Shown: positions 1-7,917, counted from the stretch's first letter. The stretch: 14,483 nt of DNA from an uncultured Collinsella sp. (GCA_900552395.1 URZJ01000025.1:1-14483); one strand, 5' to 3'. The notes: generated by a model from the letters alone, not told the origin. A program made the numbers and translations.

Positions 1-1283
1 GCAACATCAACATCGACGGCGCTGGCACTGTCAACGCCACGAGCACCGAGCACGATGCCATCGATGCCGGGGGCGATGTCACCATCAAGGGCTCGGGAAA
101 CGTTAACGCCACGGGCGATTCGGATGGCATCAGGGCCGACGGCAACATCACGATCGACAACAGCGGAACCGTCACCGCCAAGGCCACCGAGGATCAGGGT
201 ATCGATGCTAACGAGAACCTCATCATAAAGGGCGGCGGCAAGGTAGAGGCAAGCTCTATCAAAGACAATGCGATTTGGGCCGACGGCAACATCGAGATCT
301 CGGGTGGCAGCCAGGTCAAGGCAAGCTCCGAGGAAGACGCCGCCATCGACGGTAAAAACAGCCTCACGGTCACGAACGCTTCCCTCAACGCAAGTGGCGT
401 TGGGTATGGCATCTATGTCTACAAGGGCATCACGCTCGATGGCGCGACCGTGACGGTCCGCGCAAGCTCAGATGGCGGGGAAGCCAGCGCACTCTTCACC
501 GATGAGGACAACATCGTCATCAAGAACGGCTCGACTGTGGATGCGCTCGCAGAAGGCAGGTTCTCGGTTGCAATCTCCACCAGTAATTTCTACTCCGACG
601 AAGCGGGTGGCCATATCTACATCAGCGACTCCGTTGTCAAGGCCATAGCCCGCTATGCCGAGACCGGCGGCGACGGCCCCGACCACTACAGTGGAGACCA
701 AAACGACGAAATCATCCCTGAGTCCGAGGGCCTGAACATCGGCATCTTCGCGCAGACCGAGAAGGGCATCACGCCCGCGACCATCTCGATCGTCCGCAGC
801 AAGGTCACGGCCGAGGGAGACACGGCGGCTATCTTCGCCCTTGCCATGAGCGCGGACGGCAAGGCGATCGGCACCATCGAAATCAAGGACGCCATCATCC
901 AGACGCCTGCAGGCGGCAAAGTCATTGACTATCGCAACAAGGAAGAGCTCAGCGACGGCATCGTCTACGAGGCGGGGCAGACCATTGGCACGGGCGATGC
1001 CACGATTGACTCCCCCTATGACGCCGCTGTCGCCAAGAGCACGGTCATCGTGCCTCCCGAGGAGACCAAGCCCGAGGAAAAGCACGGCAAGACCAAGCCC
1101 GAGGGTTCCAAGTCCGAGGGCACGAAGACAACCAAGACCGTTGCAGTTGCAGCCAAGGGAGCCAAGACCGTCGGCAAGCTCGCGGCAACCGGCGACACCT
1201 CGAACGCAGCCATCGTGGCAGCCGCCCTTGCGGGAACAGCCGCCATCGCCGCAGGCGCCCTGGCGAGTCGCAAACGTTCGTAA
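1..1283 (+). CDS. Cell-wall-anchored beta-helix-like surface protein, 5' partial
   Basis: The reading frame (codons starting at position 3) is open from the window edge to the TAA ending at 1283, so the true start lies upstream. By alignment with the downstream paralogue about 164 N-terminal residues are missing, including the signal peptide. The visible part has imperfect rungs of about 20-24 residues rich in Gly, Asn, Asp, Ser and Ile/Val (patterns such as GNINIDG, GSGNVNATG, DGNITIDNSG). They resemble right-handed parallel beta-helix proteins of the Cthe_2159 carbohydrate-binding type; that family match is inferred. A Lys/Pro/Glu-rich linker follows (from about 1060). Then comes LAATG (1179-1193), a hydrophobic Ala-rich segment and a terminal RKRS. 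LAATG fits the LAXTG consensus of class E sortases, so the protein is probably attached to peptidoglycan. The ligand is unknown; an adhesin or glycan binder is plausible. The first in-frame ATG in the window is at 450, but it lies within the repeat body and is not the start. Confidence 0.85.
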   Translation, partial: NINIDGAGTVNATSTEHDAIDAGGDVTIKGSGNVNATGDSDGIRADGNITIDNSGTVTAKATEDQGIDANENLIIKGGGKVEASSIKDNAIWADGNIEISGGSQVKASSEEDAAIDGKNSLTVTNASLNASGVGYGIYVYKGITLDGATVTVRASSDGGEASALFTDEDNIVIKNGSTVDALAEGRFSVAISTSNFYSDEAGGHIYISDSVVKAIARYAETGGDGPDHYSGDQNDEIIPESEGLNIGIFAQTEKGITPATISIVRSKVTAEGDTAAIFALAMSADGKAIGTIEIKDAIIQTPAGGKVIDYRNKEELSDGIVYEAGQTIGTGDATIDSPYDAAVAKSTVIVPPEETKPEEKHGKTKPEGSKSEGTKTTKTVAVAAKGAKTVGKLAATGDTSNAAIVAAALAGTAAIAAGALASRKRS

Positions 1284-1311
1284 ACACTTTTTCGCACAGG
1301 ACGGGTGGATC

Positions 1312-1362
1312 GCAGCCCTTGCCTTCCCCGTCTACTTCTTCGTAGCGTAAGGGCAAGGCTGC
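1312..1362. repeat. Intergenic inverted repeat between the two surface protein genes
   Basis: GCAGCCCTTGCC (1312-1323) pairs with GGCAAGGCTGC (1352-1362), leaving one bulged C. The 28-nt interval can itself pair CTAC with GTAG. There is no T tract directly after it, so it is not a clear terminator. It may stabilise the 3' end of the first surface-protein mRNA together with the terminator just downstream. Confidence 0.4.
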
Positions 1363-1376
1363 AAAAGCTGAACAAT

Positions 1377-1415
1377 AAAGCGCGGAGTCGCCATGCGGCC
1401 CCGCGCTTTTCTTTT
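1377..1415 (+). terminator. Rho-independent terminator after the first surface protein gene
   Basis: AAAGCGCGG (1377-1385) pairs perfectly with CCGCGCTTT (1401-1409) around a 15-nt loop. The run TTTTCTTTT follows. It lies about 95 bp after the stop codon and separates the two tandem surface-protein genes, so each gene probably has its own transcript. Confidence 0.8.
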
Positions 1416-1544
1416 AGCGTCGGTCCCTGCGCCGGCGTGCGGCCTATTTCTCCCCCATTTTGGCCATTTTGCCCTCCAAACGGCACTACCGCCGGCAACA
1501 TCCAGCAGATACGCTGAACCTAGCCGTATAGGCCCTATGAGAAC

Positions 1545-1549
1545 GGGAG
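1545..1549 (+). promoter_or_regulatory. Ribosome binding site that sets the start of the second surface protein
   Basis: GGGAG lies five bases before the ATG at 1555. The in-frame ATGs at 1393 and 1537 have no comparable site, so 1555 is preferred. Confidence 0.6.
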
Positions 1550-1554
1550 CAACC

Positions 1555-3345
1555 ATGGCAGCCTTGTTCACGACCCCCAAACGCAATGACACTACCGCCG
1601 GAACCCATGTTGCCGAACCCGACGTTCGCCGTCGCATAGGACTCGCGCACGGCAGCTGGCGCCGCGTGACGCGCCGCATCGTCGTAGGCGCCGTGTGCGC
1701 GCTCACGGTGAGCTCGCTGCTCATGCCGAGCGTCTCGCTCGCGGCGGAATGGGTCAAGGTCGGCGAAACCAAATACAACGCCGGCACTGCGGCGGGCGAC
1801 GAGACCGGCACCTGGTCGTGGGACGGCGCCGACGACTTGAAGCTCAACAACTATAGCGGCGGCGAGATCCAGGCCGCAGGCAAGCTCAACGTGAATTACT
1901 CGGGAAACAACATCGTCACTGCCGACTGGATCGAAGGCATCAAGGCTTCTCATGGCAAGAATGAGAACGCCGAGCTCAATATCCAAGGCGACGCGGGCAG
2001 CACGCTCAGCGTGACATCTACTGAGGACGCTATCCTCTCCACGGGTAATATCAACATCGACGGAGCCGGATCCGTCAACGCCACGAGCGCTGGGTTTGAT
2101 GCCATCGACGCCGAGGGCGATCTCGCTATCAAAGGTTCGGGCAACGTCAACGCCACGGGCGTATCGGATGGCATCAGGGCAAACGGCAATATCACGATTG
2201 ACGACAGCGGGGCCGTCACCGCCAGGGCTACCAAGGACAAGGGTATCGGAACCGACAAGAACCTCACCATCAAGGGTGGCGGCACAGTCGAGGCAAGCTC
2301 AGCCGATGGTGAGGCCATTTGGAGCGGCGGCAACATCAATATCTCGGACGGCAGCCAGGTCAAGGCGAGCTCCGAGAAAGACGCCGCCGTCGAGGCCAAG
2401 GGCAGCCTCGCAGCCACAAACGCCTCCCTCAACGCAAACGGTGTTGAATATGGCGTCTATGCCCACAAGGGCATCACACTCGATCATGCAAACGTGACAG
2501 TCCGCGCAAGTAAAGGCAGATACGGTGACGCCATTGCCCTCTTCACCTACCAAGACGATATCGTCGTCAAGAACGGCTCCACCGTGGACGCGTTTGCGGA
2601 AGGCGAGGTTTCGGCTGCATTCTCCACCAGAAACGATCGACCCAACGAGGAGGGTGGCCACATCTACATCAGCGACTCCGTTGTCAAGGCCATAGCCCGC
2701 TATGTCGAGAATGGCGACGGCCCCATCCCCTACAGCGAAAACCAAGATGGTGAGACGAGCCCCGAGCCCCAAGGCGAGAACATCGGCATCATCGCCCAGA
2801 CCAGCGAGGGCGTCACACCCGCAGTCATCTCGATCATCCGCAGCAAGGTAACGGCCGAAGGAGATACAGCGGCAATCTTTGCCCGTGCCATGAGCGCTGA
2901 CGGCAAGACAATCGGCACCATCAAGATTGAGAACGCCGCCATCCAGACGCCCGAAGGCGGCAAGGTCATTGACTATCGCAAGCTCCGTGACGGCATCTAC
3001 GAGGCAGGCCAAGCCATCGGCACGGGCGACGCTGTGATCGACTCCCCCTATAACGAAGCTGTCGCCAAGAGCATGGTCATCGCACCTCCCGAGGTAGCCA
3101 AGCCGGAAGACCCCAAGCCCGACGAGACCAAGCCCGCAGAAAGCAAGCCCGCGGAGTCCAAGCAGAACCCCAAGCCTGAGTGCTCAAAGCCGACCAAGGC
3201 CGTTGCGGCTTCAATCACGAAAGCCAAGACTACCGGCGTGCTCGCGGCAACCGGCGACACCTCGGGTGCGGCCATCGTGGCAACCGTCCTTGCGGGAACA
3301 GCCGCTATCGCCGCAGGCACCATGGCGAGCCGCAAGCGCTCTTAG
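1555..3345 (+). CDS. Secreted LAATG-anchored beta-helix-like surface protein
   Basis: This is a complete 596-residue protein. Residues 1-41 form a long basic N-region (RRR, RRVTRR). A hydrophobic stretch (about 42-58) and a probable signal peptidase site near VSLA/AEW (about 63/64) follow. Residues from about 160 to 330 carry repeated Gly/Asn/Asp-rich rungs such as GNINIDG, GNITIDDSG and GGNINISDG, typical of a parallel beta-helix and resembling the Cthe_2159 carbohydrate-binding family. A second, less regular block follows, then a wall-spanning linker with short repeats (KPDE, TKPAESKPAESK). LAATG is at 563-567, followed by an Ala-rich membrane segment and SRKRS at the end. LAATG matches the LAXTG motif of class E sortases. 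No sortase gene is in view. The protein is a close tandem paralogue of the gene just upstream. The surface location is well supported; the ligand is not known. Confidence 0.88.
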   Translation: MAALFTTPKRNDTTAGTHVAEPDVRRRIGLAHGSWRRVTRRIVVGAVCALTVSSLLMPSVSLAAEWVKVGETKYNAGTAAGDETGTWSWDGADDLKLNNYSGGEIQAAGKLNVNYSGNNIVTADWIEGIKASHGKNENAELNIQGDAGSTLSVTSTEDAILSTGNINIDGAGSVNATSAGFDAIDAEGDLAIKGSGNVNATGVSDGIRANGNITIDDSGAVTARATKDKGIGTDKNLTIKGGGTVEASSADGEAIWSGGNINISDGSQVKASSEKDAAVEAKGSLAATNASLNANGVEYGVYAHKGITLDHANVTVRASKGRYGDAIALFTYQDDIVVKNGSTVDAFAEGEVSAAFSTRNDRPNEEGGHIYISDSVVKAIARYVENGDGPIPYSENQDGETSPEPQGENIGIIAQTSEGVTPAVISIIRSKVTAEGDTAAIFARAMSADGKTIGTIKIENAAIQTPEGGKVIDYRKLRDGIYEAGQAIGTGDAVIDSPYNEAVAKSMVIAPPEVAKPEDPKPDETKPAESKPAESKQNPKPECSKPTKAVAASITKAKTTGVLAATGDTSGAAIVATVLAGTAAIAAGTMASRKRS

Positions 3346-3402
3346 ACGCCTCTGCGCACATGGCAGCTCCCGCGAAGGCCCCGAGTCCCAGCACCGTTTA
3401 AC

Positions 3403-3440
3403 AACGCCACCGCCGAGCTCCCCTCCGGCGGTGGCGTTTT
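3403..3440 (+). terminator. Rho-independent terminator after the second surface protein gene
   Basis: AACGCCACCGCC (3403-3414) pairs perfectly over 12 bp with GGCGGTGGCGTT (3427-3438) around a 12-nt loop and runs into TTTT. It lies about 60 bp past the stop codon and isolates the surface-protein transcript from the esterase gene. Confidence 0.85.
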
Positions 3441-3552
3441 CCATATGCGTCCGCAGGGTATGCACGAGATTGTCTTTGGTCTAGCCCAACCTGCATGAGC
3501 CGGCGTGCGACAATGGGGGCCGTCGATATCACAACGCCGAGAGAAGCCCGTC

Positions 3553-4218
3553 ATGGAAGCGCATCAAAAGCAGATAACCGTTCATGCACAGCATGCCGAA
3601 AGCGCACCAGTCATCTATCTTCCCGTGGTCATGGGCGACGGCACGGAGGTTTATGAACGCTGCCGAGAGCTCAACTGCCCGCCCTTCACGCTTGTCGGCA
3701 TTGGCAGCCTCAACTGGAATCGCGAGCTGAGCCCCTGGGTATGCGACGGTACCGTGCGCGATGCCGAGCCCTTTGGTGGACAGGCCGCTGGTTTTCTTGA
3801 CGAGTTGTTGAAGCAGATAATCCCAGAGGCCGAATCATCGCTCCCGCAACCGCCCACCTGGCGCGGCGTTGCCGGCTACTCGTTGGCGGGTCTTTTTGCA
3901 CTGTGGGCACTTTGGCAAACAGATGTCTTTGAGCGCGCGGCGAGTGCATCGGGGTCGCTGTGGTTCCCCGGCTTTATCGACTACGCGCGCGAGCGCACGA
4001 TGACAGCTACGCCCGACGCCGTCTATCTGTCACTCGGCAAAAAGGAAACCAAGACGCCCAACCGCATGATGCGGCACGTACTCGACGATACGCGCGCGAT
4101 GGAAGAGCTGTTTATCGAGCGTGACATTCCAACAACGCTGGAGCTCAACCCCGGCAATCACTTTACCCAAACTGACCTGCGCATGGCACGCGGCATCCAC
4201 TGGATACTGACGCATTAA
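3553..4218 (+). CDS. Putative esterase, alpha/beta-hydrolase fold
   Basis: This 221-residue protein looks like the small 'putative esterase' group of alpha/beta hydrolases (esterase D / enterochelin-esterase-like). The nucleophile elbow is GYSLAG with Ser110 as the likely catalytic serine; the usual GxSxGG has Ala at its first trailing Gly. His203 in the C-terminal NPGNHF motif is the probable catalytic His, and the acidic member cannot be assigned by eye. An oxyanion-type segment, VGIGSLNWNRELSPW (about 48-62), is where this group has its 'I.N.R..E...' strand. There is no signal peptide, so it is likely cytosolic. The ATG at 3553 is preferred over that at 3505 because only the purine run GAGAGAAG (3539-3546) precedes it suitably, and family similarity begins near here. 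It is a single gene between two terminators. The substrate is unknown. Confidence 0.75.
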   Translation: MEAHQKQITVHAQHAESAPVIYLPVVMGDGTEVYERCRELNCPPFTLVGIGSLNWNRELSPWVCDGTVRDAEPFGGQAAGFLDELLKQIIPEAESSLPQPPTWRGVAGYSLAGLFALWALWQTDVFERAASASGSLWFPGFIDYARERTMTATPDAVYLSLGKKETKTPNRMMRHVLDDTRAMEELFIERDIPTTLELNPGNHFTQTDLRMARGIHWILTH

Positions 4219-4258
4219 AAATGGCATCCACGCGTACATACGCATGGACGCCATTTTT
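4217..4258. terminator. Bidirectional terminator between esterase and uraA
   Basis: The 18-nt arms 4217-4234 and 4241-4258 pair with two mismatches around the loop TACATA. The stem has AAAAATGG at its left base and CCATTTTT at its right base, giving a U-tract on both strands. It lies exactly between two convergent genes and overlaps the last bases of the esterase stop codon. Confidence 0.85.
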
Positions 4259-4278
4259 AATTTGGCTGAACGCAGCTG

Positions 4279-5598
4279 CTATTCAGCAGTCTCCTCAAGC
4301 TCGGAAGTATCGAACTCAAAGTCGTTACCGGGCAGGATGGCGTTGAGCACAATGCCCACCAGCGAGCCCACGGCAAGGCCCGAAAGCGAAATCGTCACGC
4401 CGCCCAGCTCCAGCACGATGGCACCGGCGGTACTGTAGGCAATGCCGAGCGAAAGCACGAGCACCAGAGCCGCCACCAGCACGTTGCGGTTGTTCTGGAA
4501 ATCAACCTGGTTCTCGATGAGGTTACGTACACCAACGGCGCTGATCATGCCGTAGAGCACGAGCGACACACCGCCGATAACGCATGCCGGCATGGCGGCA
4601 ATCACCGCAGCAAACTTGGGGCAGAACGAAAGCACAATGGCGCAGCAGGCGGCAATGCGAATCACACGCGTCAAGGCAAGCACGCCGGTGTTCTCGCCAT
4701 ACGTCGTATTGGCAGGAGCGCCAAAGAGCGATGCCAAGATGGTCGCCAGGCCATCGCCGAGCAGGGTACGGTGCAGGCCGGGATCGGCAATGTAGTTGCG
4801 CTCACAAGTCGATCCGATGGCGGAGATATCGCCAATGTGCTCAATCATGGTCGCAAAGGCCAGTGGCATGATGGTGATAATGGCCGTCGTGGCAAGACTG
4901 CTATCGAACTGCGGTCCAAAGAGCGCAAACACGGTGTTGTCCCACACGACGGGCAAGCCAACCCAGGGGGCGGCTGCGACGCCAGAGAAGTCGACCTCGC
5001 CCAGCGCGGCCGCAACGGCATAGCTCACCACAACGCCCAGCAAAATCGGCACGATCTTGACCATGCCGCGCCCCCAAATATTGCAGATGACGATCACGGC
5101 CACAGCGACAACGGCAACAAGCCAATTGGTCTGGCAGTTGGCGATAGCAGAGCTTGCCAAGATCAGGCCGATGGAAATGACGATGGGGCCGGTCACCACC
5201 GGCGGGAAGAAGCGCATGACGTGCTTGGCGCCAAATGCACGGAACAGCGCTGCCAGCACCGGATAGAGCAGGCCGGCGCAGGCAACGCCCAGACAAGCGT
5301 AGGGCAAAAGCTCGGCCTCGCCGTTGGGTGCAATGGCGGCATAACCCGCGATAAAGGCAAACGACGAGCCCAGGAACGCGGGCACCTTACCGCGCGATAG
5401 AAAATGAAACAGCAGTGTGCCGATGCCGGCGAACAGAAGCGTCGTCGAAACGGAAAGGCCGGTGAGCACGGGCACGAGCACCGTGGCTCCGAACATCGCA
5501 AACATGTGTTGCAAACCCAACACGAACATGCGCGGGCGGCCGAGCGACGATGCATCGTAGATGGCATCGGTGACGGCGGGCGTCGAGGATTGGGACAT
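4279..5598 (-). CDS. uraA: Uracil permease (NCS2/UraA family)
   Basis: This 439-residue, very hydrophobic protein is of normal length for the nucleobase:cation symporter-2 family and has about 14 membrane segments. The signature LGLQHMFAMFGATVLVP is at residues 27-43. Two glutamates in MIEHIGD (Glu253) and TTYGENTGVLA (Glu302) sit where E. coli UraA has its uracil- and proton-coupling Glu241 and Glu290; both are shifted by the same 12 residues. It should import uracil with protons at the cytoplasmic membrane for pyrimidine salvage. The start is set by AAAGGA (complement of 5604-5609) five bases before the ATG. A TACAAT box on the minus strand (5669-5674) is a possible -10 element without a convincing -35. 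It is monocistronic and ends at the shared terminator. Xanthine or another nucleobase is a less likely substrate. Confidence 0.92.
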   Translation of the reverse strand: MSQSSTPAVTDAIYDASSLGRPRMFVLGLQHMFAMFGATVLVPVLTGLSVSTTLLFAGIGTLLFHFLSRGKVPAFLGSSFAFIAGYAAIAPNGEAELLPYACLGVACAGLLYPVLAALFRAFGAKHVMRFFPPVVTGPIVISIGLILASSAIANCQTNWLVAVVAVAVIVICNIWGRGMVKIVPILLGVVVSYAVAAALGEVDFSGVAAAPWVGLPVVWDNTVFALFGPQFDSSLATTAIITIMPLAFATMIEHIGDISAIGSTCERNYIADPGLHRTLLGDGLATILASLFGAPANTTYGENTGVLALTRVIRIAACCAIVLSFCPKFAAVIAAMPACVIGGVSLVLYGMISAVGVRNLIENQVDFQNNRNVLVAALVLVLSLGIAYSTAGAIVLELGGVTISLSGLAVGSLVGIVLNAILPGNDFEFDTSELEETAE

Positions 5599-5721
5599 GG
5601 AAGTCCTTTCATGATGGAAGGGCGATCAGGCATATCGGATAACCTGCCCGAACGATACGATCCGAACCATTGTACGTGATACGCCATGTCTCGCACGCGC
5701 CGTCACCTGCAAACGGTAGCG

Positions 5722-6855
5722 TTACTTCCAAACGCGCTCGGAAATGCGCTTGACCAGCGCGATCTTTGCCCACTGTTCGTCCTCGGTCAGTTTGTTGCCA
5801 ATCTCGCAGCTGGCAAAGCCGCACTGCGGAGACAGATACAGGTTCTCGAGCGGCACGTACTTTGCCGCCTCGCGGATGCGCTCGACGATAACATCCTCGT
5901 TCTCGAGCTCTGCCGCCTTGGTGGTCACCAAGCCCAGCACCACCTTCTTGCCGGGGGCAACGTACTTGAGCGGCTCAAAACCACCGGCGCGGGGTGTGTC
6001 GAACTCCAGATAGAACGCATCGACGTTCTCATGTGCGAACAGGTACGGCGCGATGGGGTCGTAGCCGCCCTCAAAAGCATAGGTGGAATGATAGTTGCCG
6101 CGGCACACGTGCGTGTTGATGACCAAATCGTCAGGCTTGCCCGCGATGGCGGCATTGTTGAGCGCCACGCCCAGCTCGGACACCTTTTGCAGGTCGACCG
6201 GGCTCATGCCGGTTTTGGCGACAAAATCGGTATCGCAGTAGATGCCCCAGGTGCAGTCATCAAATTGGATGTTGCGGCAGCCCGCGGCATACAAGTCGGC
6301 GATCACCGTACGATAAGCGGCTGCAATGGCGTCGGCAAGTTCCTCATCGGTCTTATAGACAGCGCGCAGGCTCTCCTGCTGGCCGTCGCAGCGGTCGAGC
6401 GTGACTTCGGAGAACGTCTGGATCGGCGCCGGAATGGTTTGCCGTGCGACCTGGCCCTCCCCCTCAAGCGCCTTGACGAACTTAAAATGCTCGACGAACG
6501 GGTGGTTCTCGCCGCTAATGGAACCGGTAACCACGGCGGTGTCGGCCGTCGTCTCCTCGTCATGGAACATATAACCCGTGCGTGAGGTGCGGCGCTCAAT
6601 ACCGTTAAGGCCCCACATAAAATCGAGGTGCCAGTAGCTGCGGCGGAACTCGCCATCGGTGATCACCTGCAGGCCGGCGGCCTTCTGCTTGGCCACCAAA
6701 TCGCGAATGGCATCGTCCTCGACGGCCTTAAGGCCGGAAGCGTCGAGTTTACCCGCGACATAGTCGGCACGGGCGTCCTTTACAGCCTGCGGACGAAGAA
6801 AGCTGCCGACGATATCGGCGCGAAACGGCGCGTTCGGTTGAATCGAAGTGCTCAT
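5722..6855 (-). CDS. MetE C-terminal-domain-like methyltransferase (YxjG/YxjH type)
   Basis: This 377-residue protein matches the length and pattern of Bacillus YxjG/YxjH, single-domain relatives of cobalamin-independent methionine synthase (MetE) that lack the N-terminal half. The probable zinc ligands are His249 and Cys251 (THVCRG), Glu284 (YLEFDTP) and Cys345 (SPQCGF). They match the His-x-Cys, Glu and Cys set of MetE. Other family hallmarks are the N-terminal DIVGSFLRP and the DGEFRR segment (about 68-72). It probably methylates homocysteine, or a related thiol, to make methionine; the methyl donor is uncertain. The ATG at 6855 is chosen because AAAGGGAG lies six bases upstream, while the in-frame ATG at 6873 has no site. 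It is preceded by a 155-bp region with a LysR-type operator and by the regulator gene on the same strand, which suggests direct control. Confidence 0.85.
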   Translation of the reverse strand: MSTSIQPNAPFRADIVGSFLRPQAVKDARADYVAGKLDASGLKAVEDDAIRDLVAKQKAAGLQVITDGEFRRSYWHLDFMWGLNGIERRTSRTGYMFHDEETTADTAVVTGSISGENHPFVEHFKFVKALEGEGQVARQTIPAPIQTFSEVTLDRCDGQQESLRAVYKTDEELADAIAAAYRTVIADLYAAGCRNIQFDDCTWGIYCDTDFVAKTGMSPVDLQKVSELGVALNNAAIAGKPDDLVINTHVCRGNYHSTYAFEGGYDPIAPYLFAHENVDAFYLEFDTPRAGGFEPLKYVAPGKKVVLGLVTTKAAELENEDVIVERIREAAKYVPLENLYLSPQCGFASCEIGNKLTEDEQWAKIALVKRISERVWK

Positions 6856-6893
6856 AGATATCTCCCTTTGCATTGGTTGCTTTACTGGGACAG

Positions 6894-6922
6894 AGTATGA
6901 GCGCTCATATGGCTATCGTAAA
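6894..6922 (-). promoter_or_regulatory. Candidate promoter of the MetE-like gene
   Basis: Read on the minus strand, TTTACG (complement of 6917-6922) and CATACT (complement of 6894-6899) are separated by 17 bp; each matches four of six consensus bases. A start near 6887 would put the inverted repeat at 6942-6964 about 66 bp upstream. That is the usual place for a LysR-type recognition site. The weak boxes would fit an activator-dependent promoter. Confidence 0.35.
6896..6909. promoter_or_regulatory. 14-bp perfect palindrome in the MetE-like promoter
   Basis: TATGAGCGCTCATA is self-complementary over all 14 bases. It lies 41-54 bp upstream of the MetE-like ATG and overlaps the candidate -10/spacer region. 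It could be a repressor site, but no regulator can be assigned. Confidence 0.4.
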
Positions 6923-6941
6923 ATATACGTTTATAACAGTT

Positions 6942-6964
6942 TGATATAGATGCTTCCTATATCA
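6942..6964. promoter_or_regulatory. Likely LysR-type regulator binding site
   Basis: TGATATAG (6942-6949) and CTATATCA (6957-6964) are perfect 8-bp inverted arms around ATGCTTC. The core ATAG-N7-CTAT satisfies the LysR-family T-N11-A rule and has the same layout as the ATAC-N7-GTAT sites of CatR/BenM-type regulators. It lies between the end of the LysR-type gene and the MetE-like gene, about 87 bp upstream of the latter's start. Confidence 0.55.
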
Positions 6965-7010
6965 GTCTGGACTGCAATAAAGAGACTTGAACCGTGCGGA
7001 GCACAGCACC

Positions 7011-7907
7011 CTAGATATGCTGACGAATCGCTTCGATATAGGCCTGCCCATAGCGCGTGAGCGTCGTATTTTTGCGCGTGATGATGCCAATCTCCATGTA
7101 CTCGTCTACATCGAGCGGAATCGAGATGATGCCGGGACCGTTGAGCTCGTGACTGATCACGCCCGAGCATACCGTGTAGCCGTTGAGGCCCATGGCCAGG
7201 TTGAACAACGTCGCACGGTCGCGCACGCGGATATTCTTGCGACGCTCAAAAGTCGAGGTCAGTTCCTCGGAATAGTAAAACGAGTTATAGCTGCCCTGCT
7301 CGTAGGACAGGAACGGGTAGTCTTCCAAGTCCTCAAGCGTCACGCTCGAGCGGCCCGCCAGCGGATGGTCTGCGCACACGAAGACATGCGGCGTGGCGCA
7401 GAAGAGCCCCTCGAATACGAGCTCGTTGGCGGCAAGCATGCGCTCGATAACCTCGCGGTTATGCTCGGATAAGTACAGGATGCCCAGTTCGCTTTTCATA
7501 TGCGCGACATCCTCGATAATCTCGTGAGTCTGCTCCTCGCGCAGGGTGAAGTCGTAACGCGCGGCATCGAACTCGCGGATCACGTCAACAAACGCGTTAA
7601 CGGCAAAGGAATAATGCTGGCAGCTCACACTAAAGTGCGGCACCTGCTCGGATGTGCCCTTGTACTTGCCCTCGAGCAGGTCGGCCTGGTCGAGCACCTG
7701 GCGCGCGTAGCCCAAGAAGGTCTCGCCCTCCTCGGACACAATGACGCCCTTGTTGGTGCGCTCAAAGATATGCACACCCATCTCGTTTTCGAGATCGCGG
7801 ATCGATGCGGTAATCGAAGGCTGCGACACAAAGAGCCGGCGCGAGGCCTCGGTAATGCTGCCGCATTCGGCAACTTTGACGACATATCTGAGCTGCTGGA
7901 GCTTCAT
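7011..7907 (-). CDS. LysR-family transcriptional regulator
   Basis: This 298-residue protein is of typical LysR length. The N-terminal winged helix-turn-helix covers about residues 1-60, with the classic order MKLQQLRYVVKVAECGSITEASRRLFVSQPSIT and then LENEMGVHIFER. The effector-binding domain occupies roughly 90-295. Translation could be read upstream to 8114, but the ATG at 7907 is preferred: AAGGAGA lies just before it, and the family always starts close to this motif. The stop codon of the upstream HAD gene overlaps this ribosome binding site, so the two genes are co-transcribed and probably translationally coupled. The likely target is the MetE-like gene downstream, which has an ATAG-N7-CTAT site in its promoter. 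A MetR-like role with a sulfur metabolite as effector is inferred from context only. Confidence 0.88.
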   Translation of the reverse strand: MKLQQLRYVVKVAECGSITEASRRLFVSQPSITASIRDLENEMGVHIFERTNKGVIVSEEGETFLGYARQVLDQADLLEGKYKGTSEQVPHFSVSCQHYSFAVNAFVDVIREFDAARYDFTLREEQTHEIIEDVAHMKSELGILYLSEHNREVIERMLAANELVFEGLFCATPHVFVCADHPLAGRSSVTLEDLEDYPFLSYEQGSYNSFYYSEELTSTFERRKNIRVRDRATLFNLAMGLNGYTVCSGVISHELNGPGIISIPLDVDEYMEIGIITRKNTTLTRYGQAYIEAIRQHI

Positions 7908-7917
7908 GGCTGTCTCC

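Larger units (their letters stand above)
1..3345 (+). repeat. Tandem gene duplication (two surface protein paralogues)
   Basis: Bases 3-1283 align along their length with about 2047-3345. One block of 43 bases is identical in both copies (615-657 and 2662-2704). The 3' ends around the LAATG signal are nearly identical. Divergence is greatest in parts of the middle domain and in the Lys/Pro linker, which differs in length. The direct orientation allows unequal crossing-over or gene conversion. Confidence 0.85.

Noticed and set aside
468..1085. Minus-strand open frames opposite both surface-protein genes (also 2299-3012)
   Set aside because: Both copies show the same antisense frame because the sense genes are paralogous. 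No start signals or protein motifs support them.
1393..1554. N-terminal extension of the second surface protein
   Set aside because: It would begin inside the preceding terminator and lacks a ribosome site. GGGAG before the ATG at 1555 and the signal peptide position fit better.
4771..5400. 209-codon plus-strand open frame
   Set aside because: It is the complement of uraA membrane segments and has a His/Asp/Arg-rich composition typical of a shadow frame.
5686..6585. 299-codon plus-strand open frame
   Set aside because: It lies antisense to the MetE-like gene, whose zinc-ligand motifs and ribosome site are clear. Long antisense frames are common at this GC content.
6856..7010. S-box (SAM) riboswitch ahead of the MetE-like gene
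   Set aside because: Bacillus relatives have one, but none of the conserved S-box blocks or a terminator could be found here; a LysR-type site is present instead.
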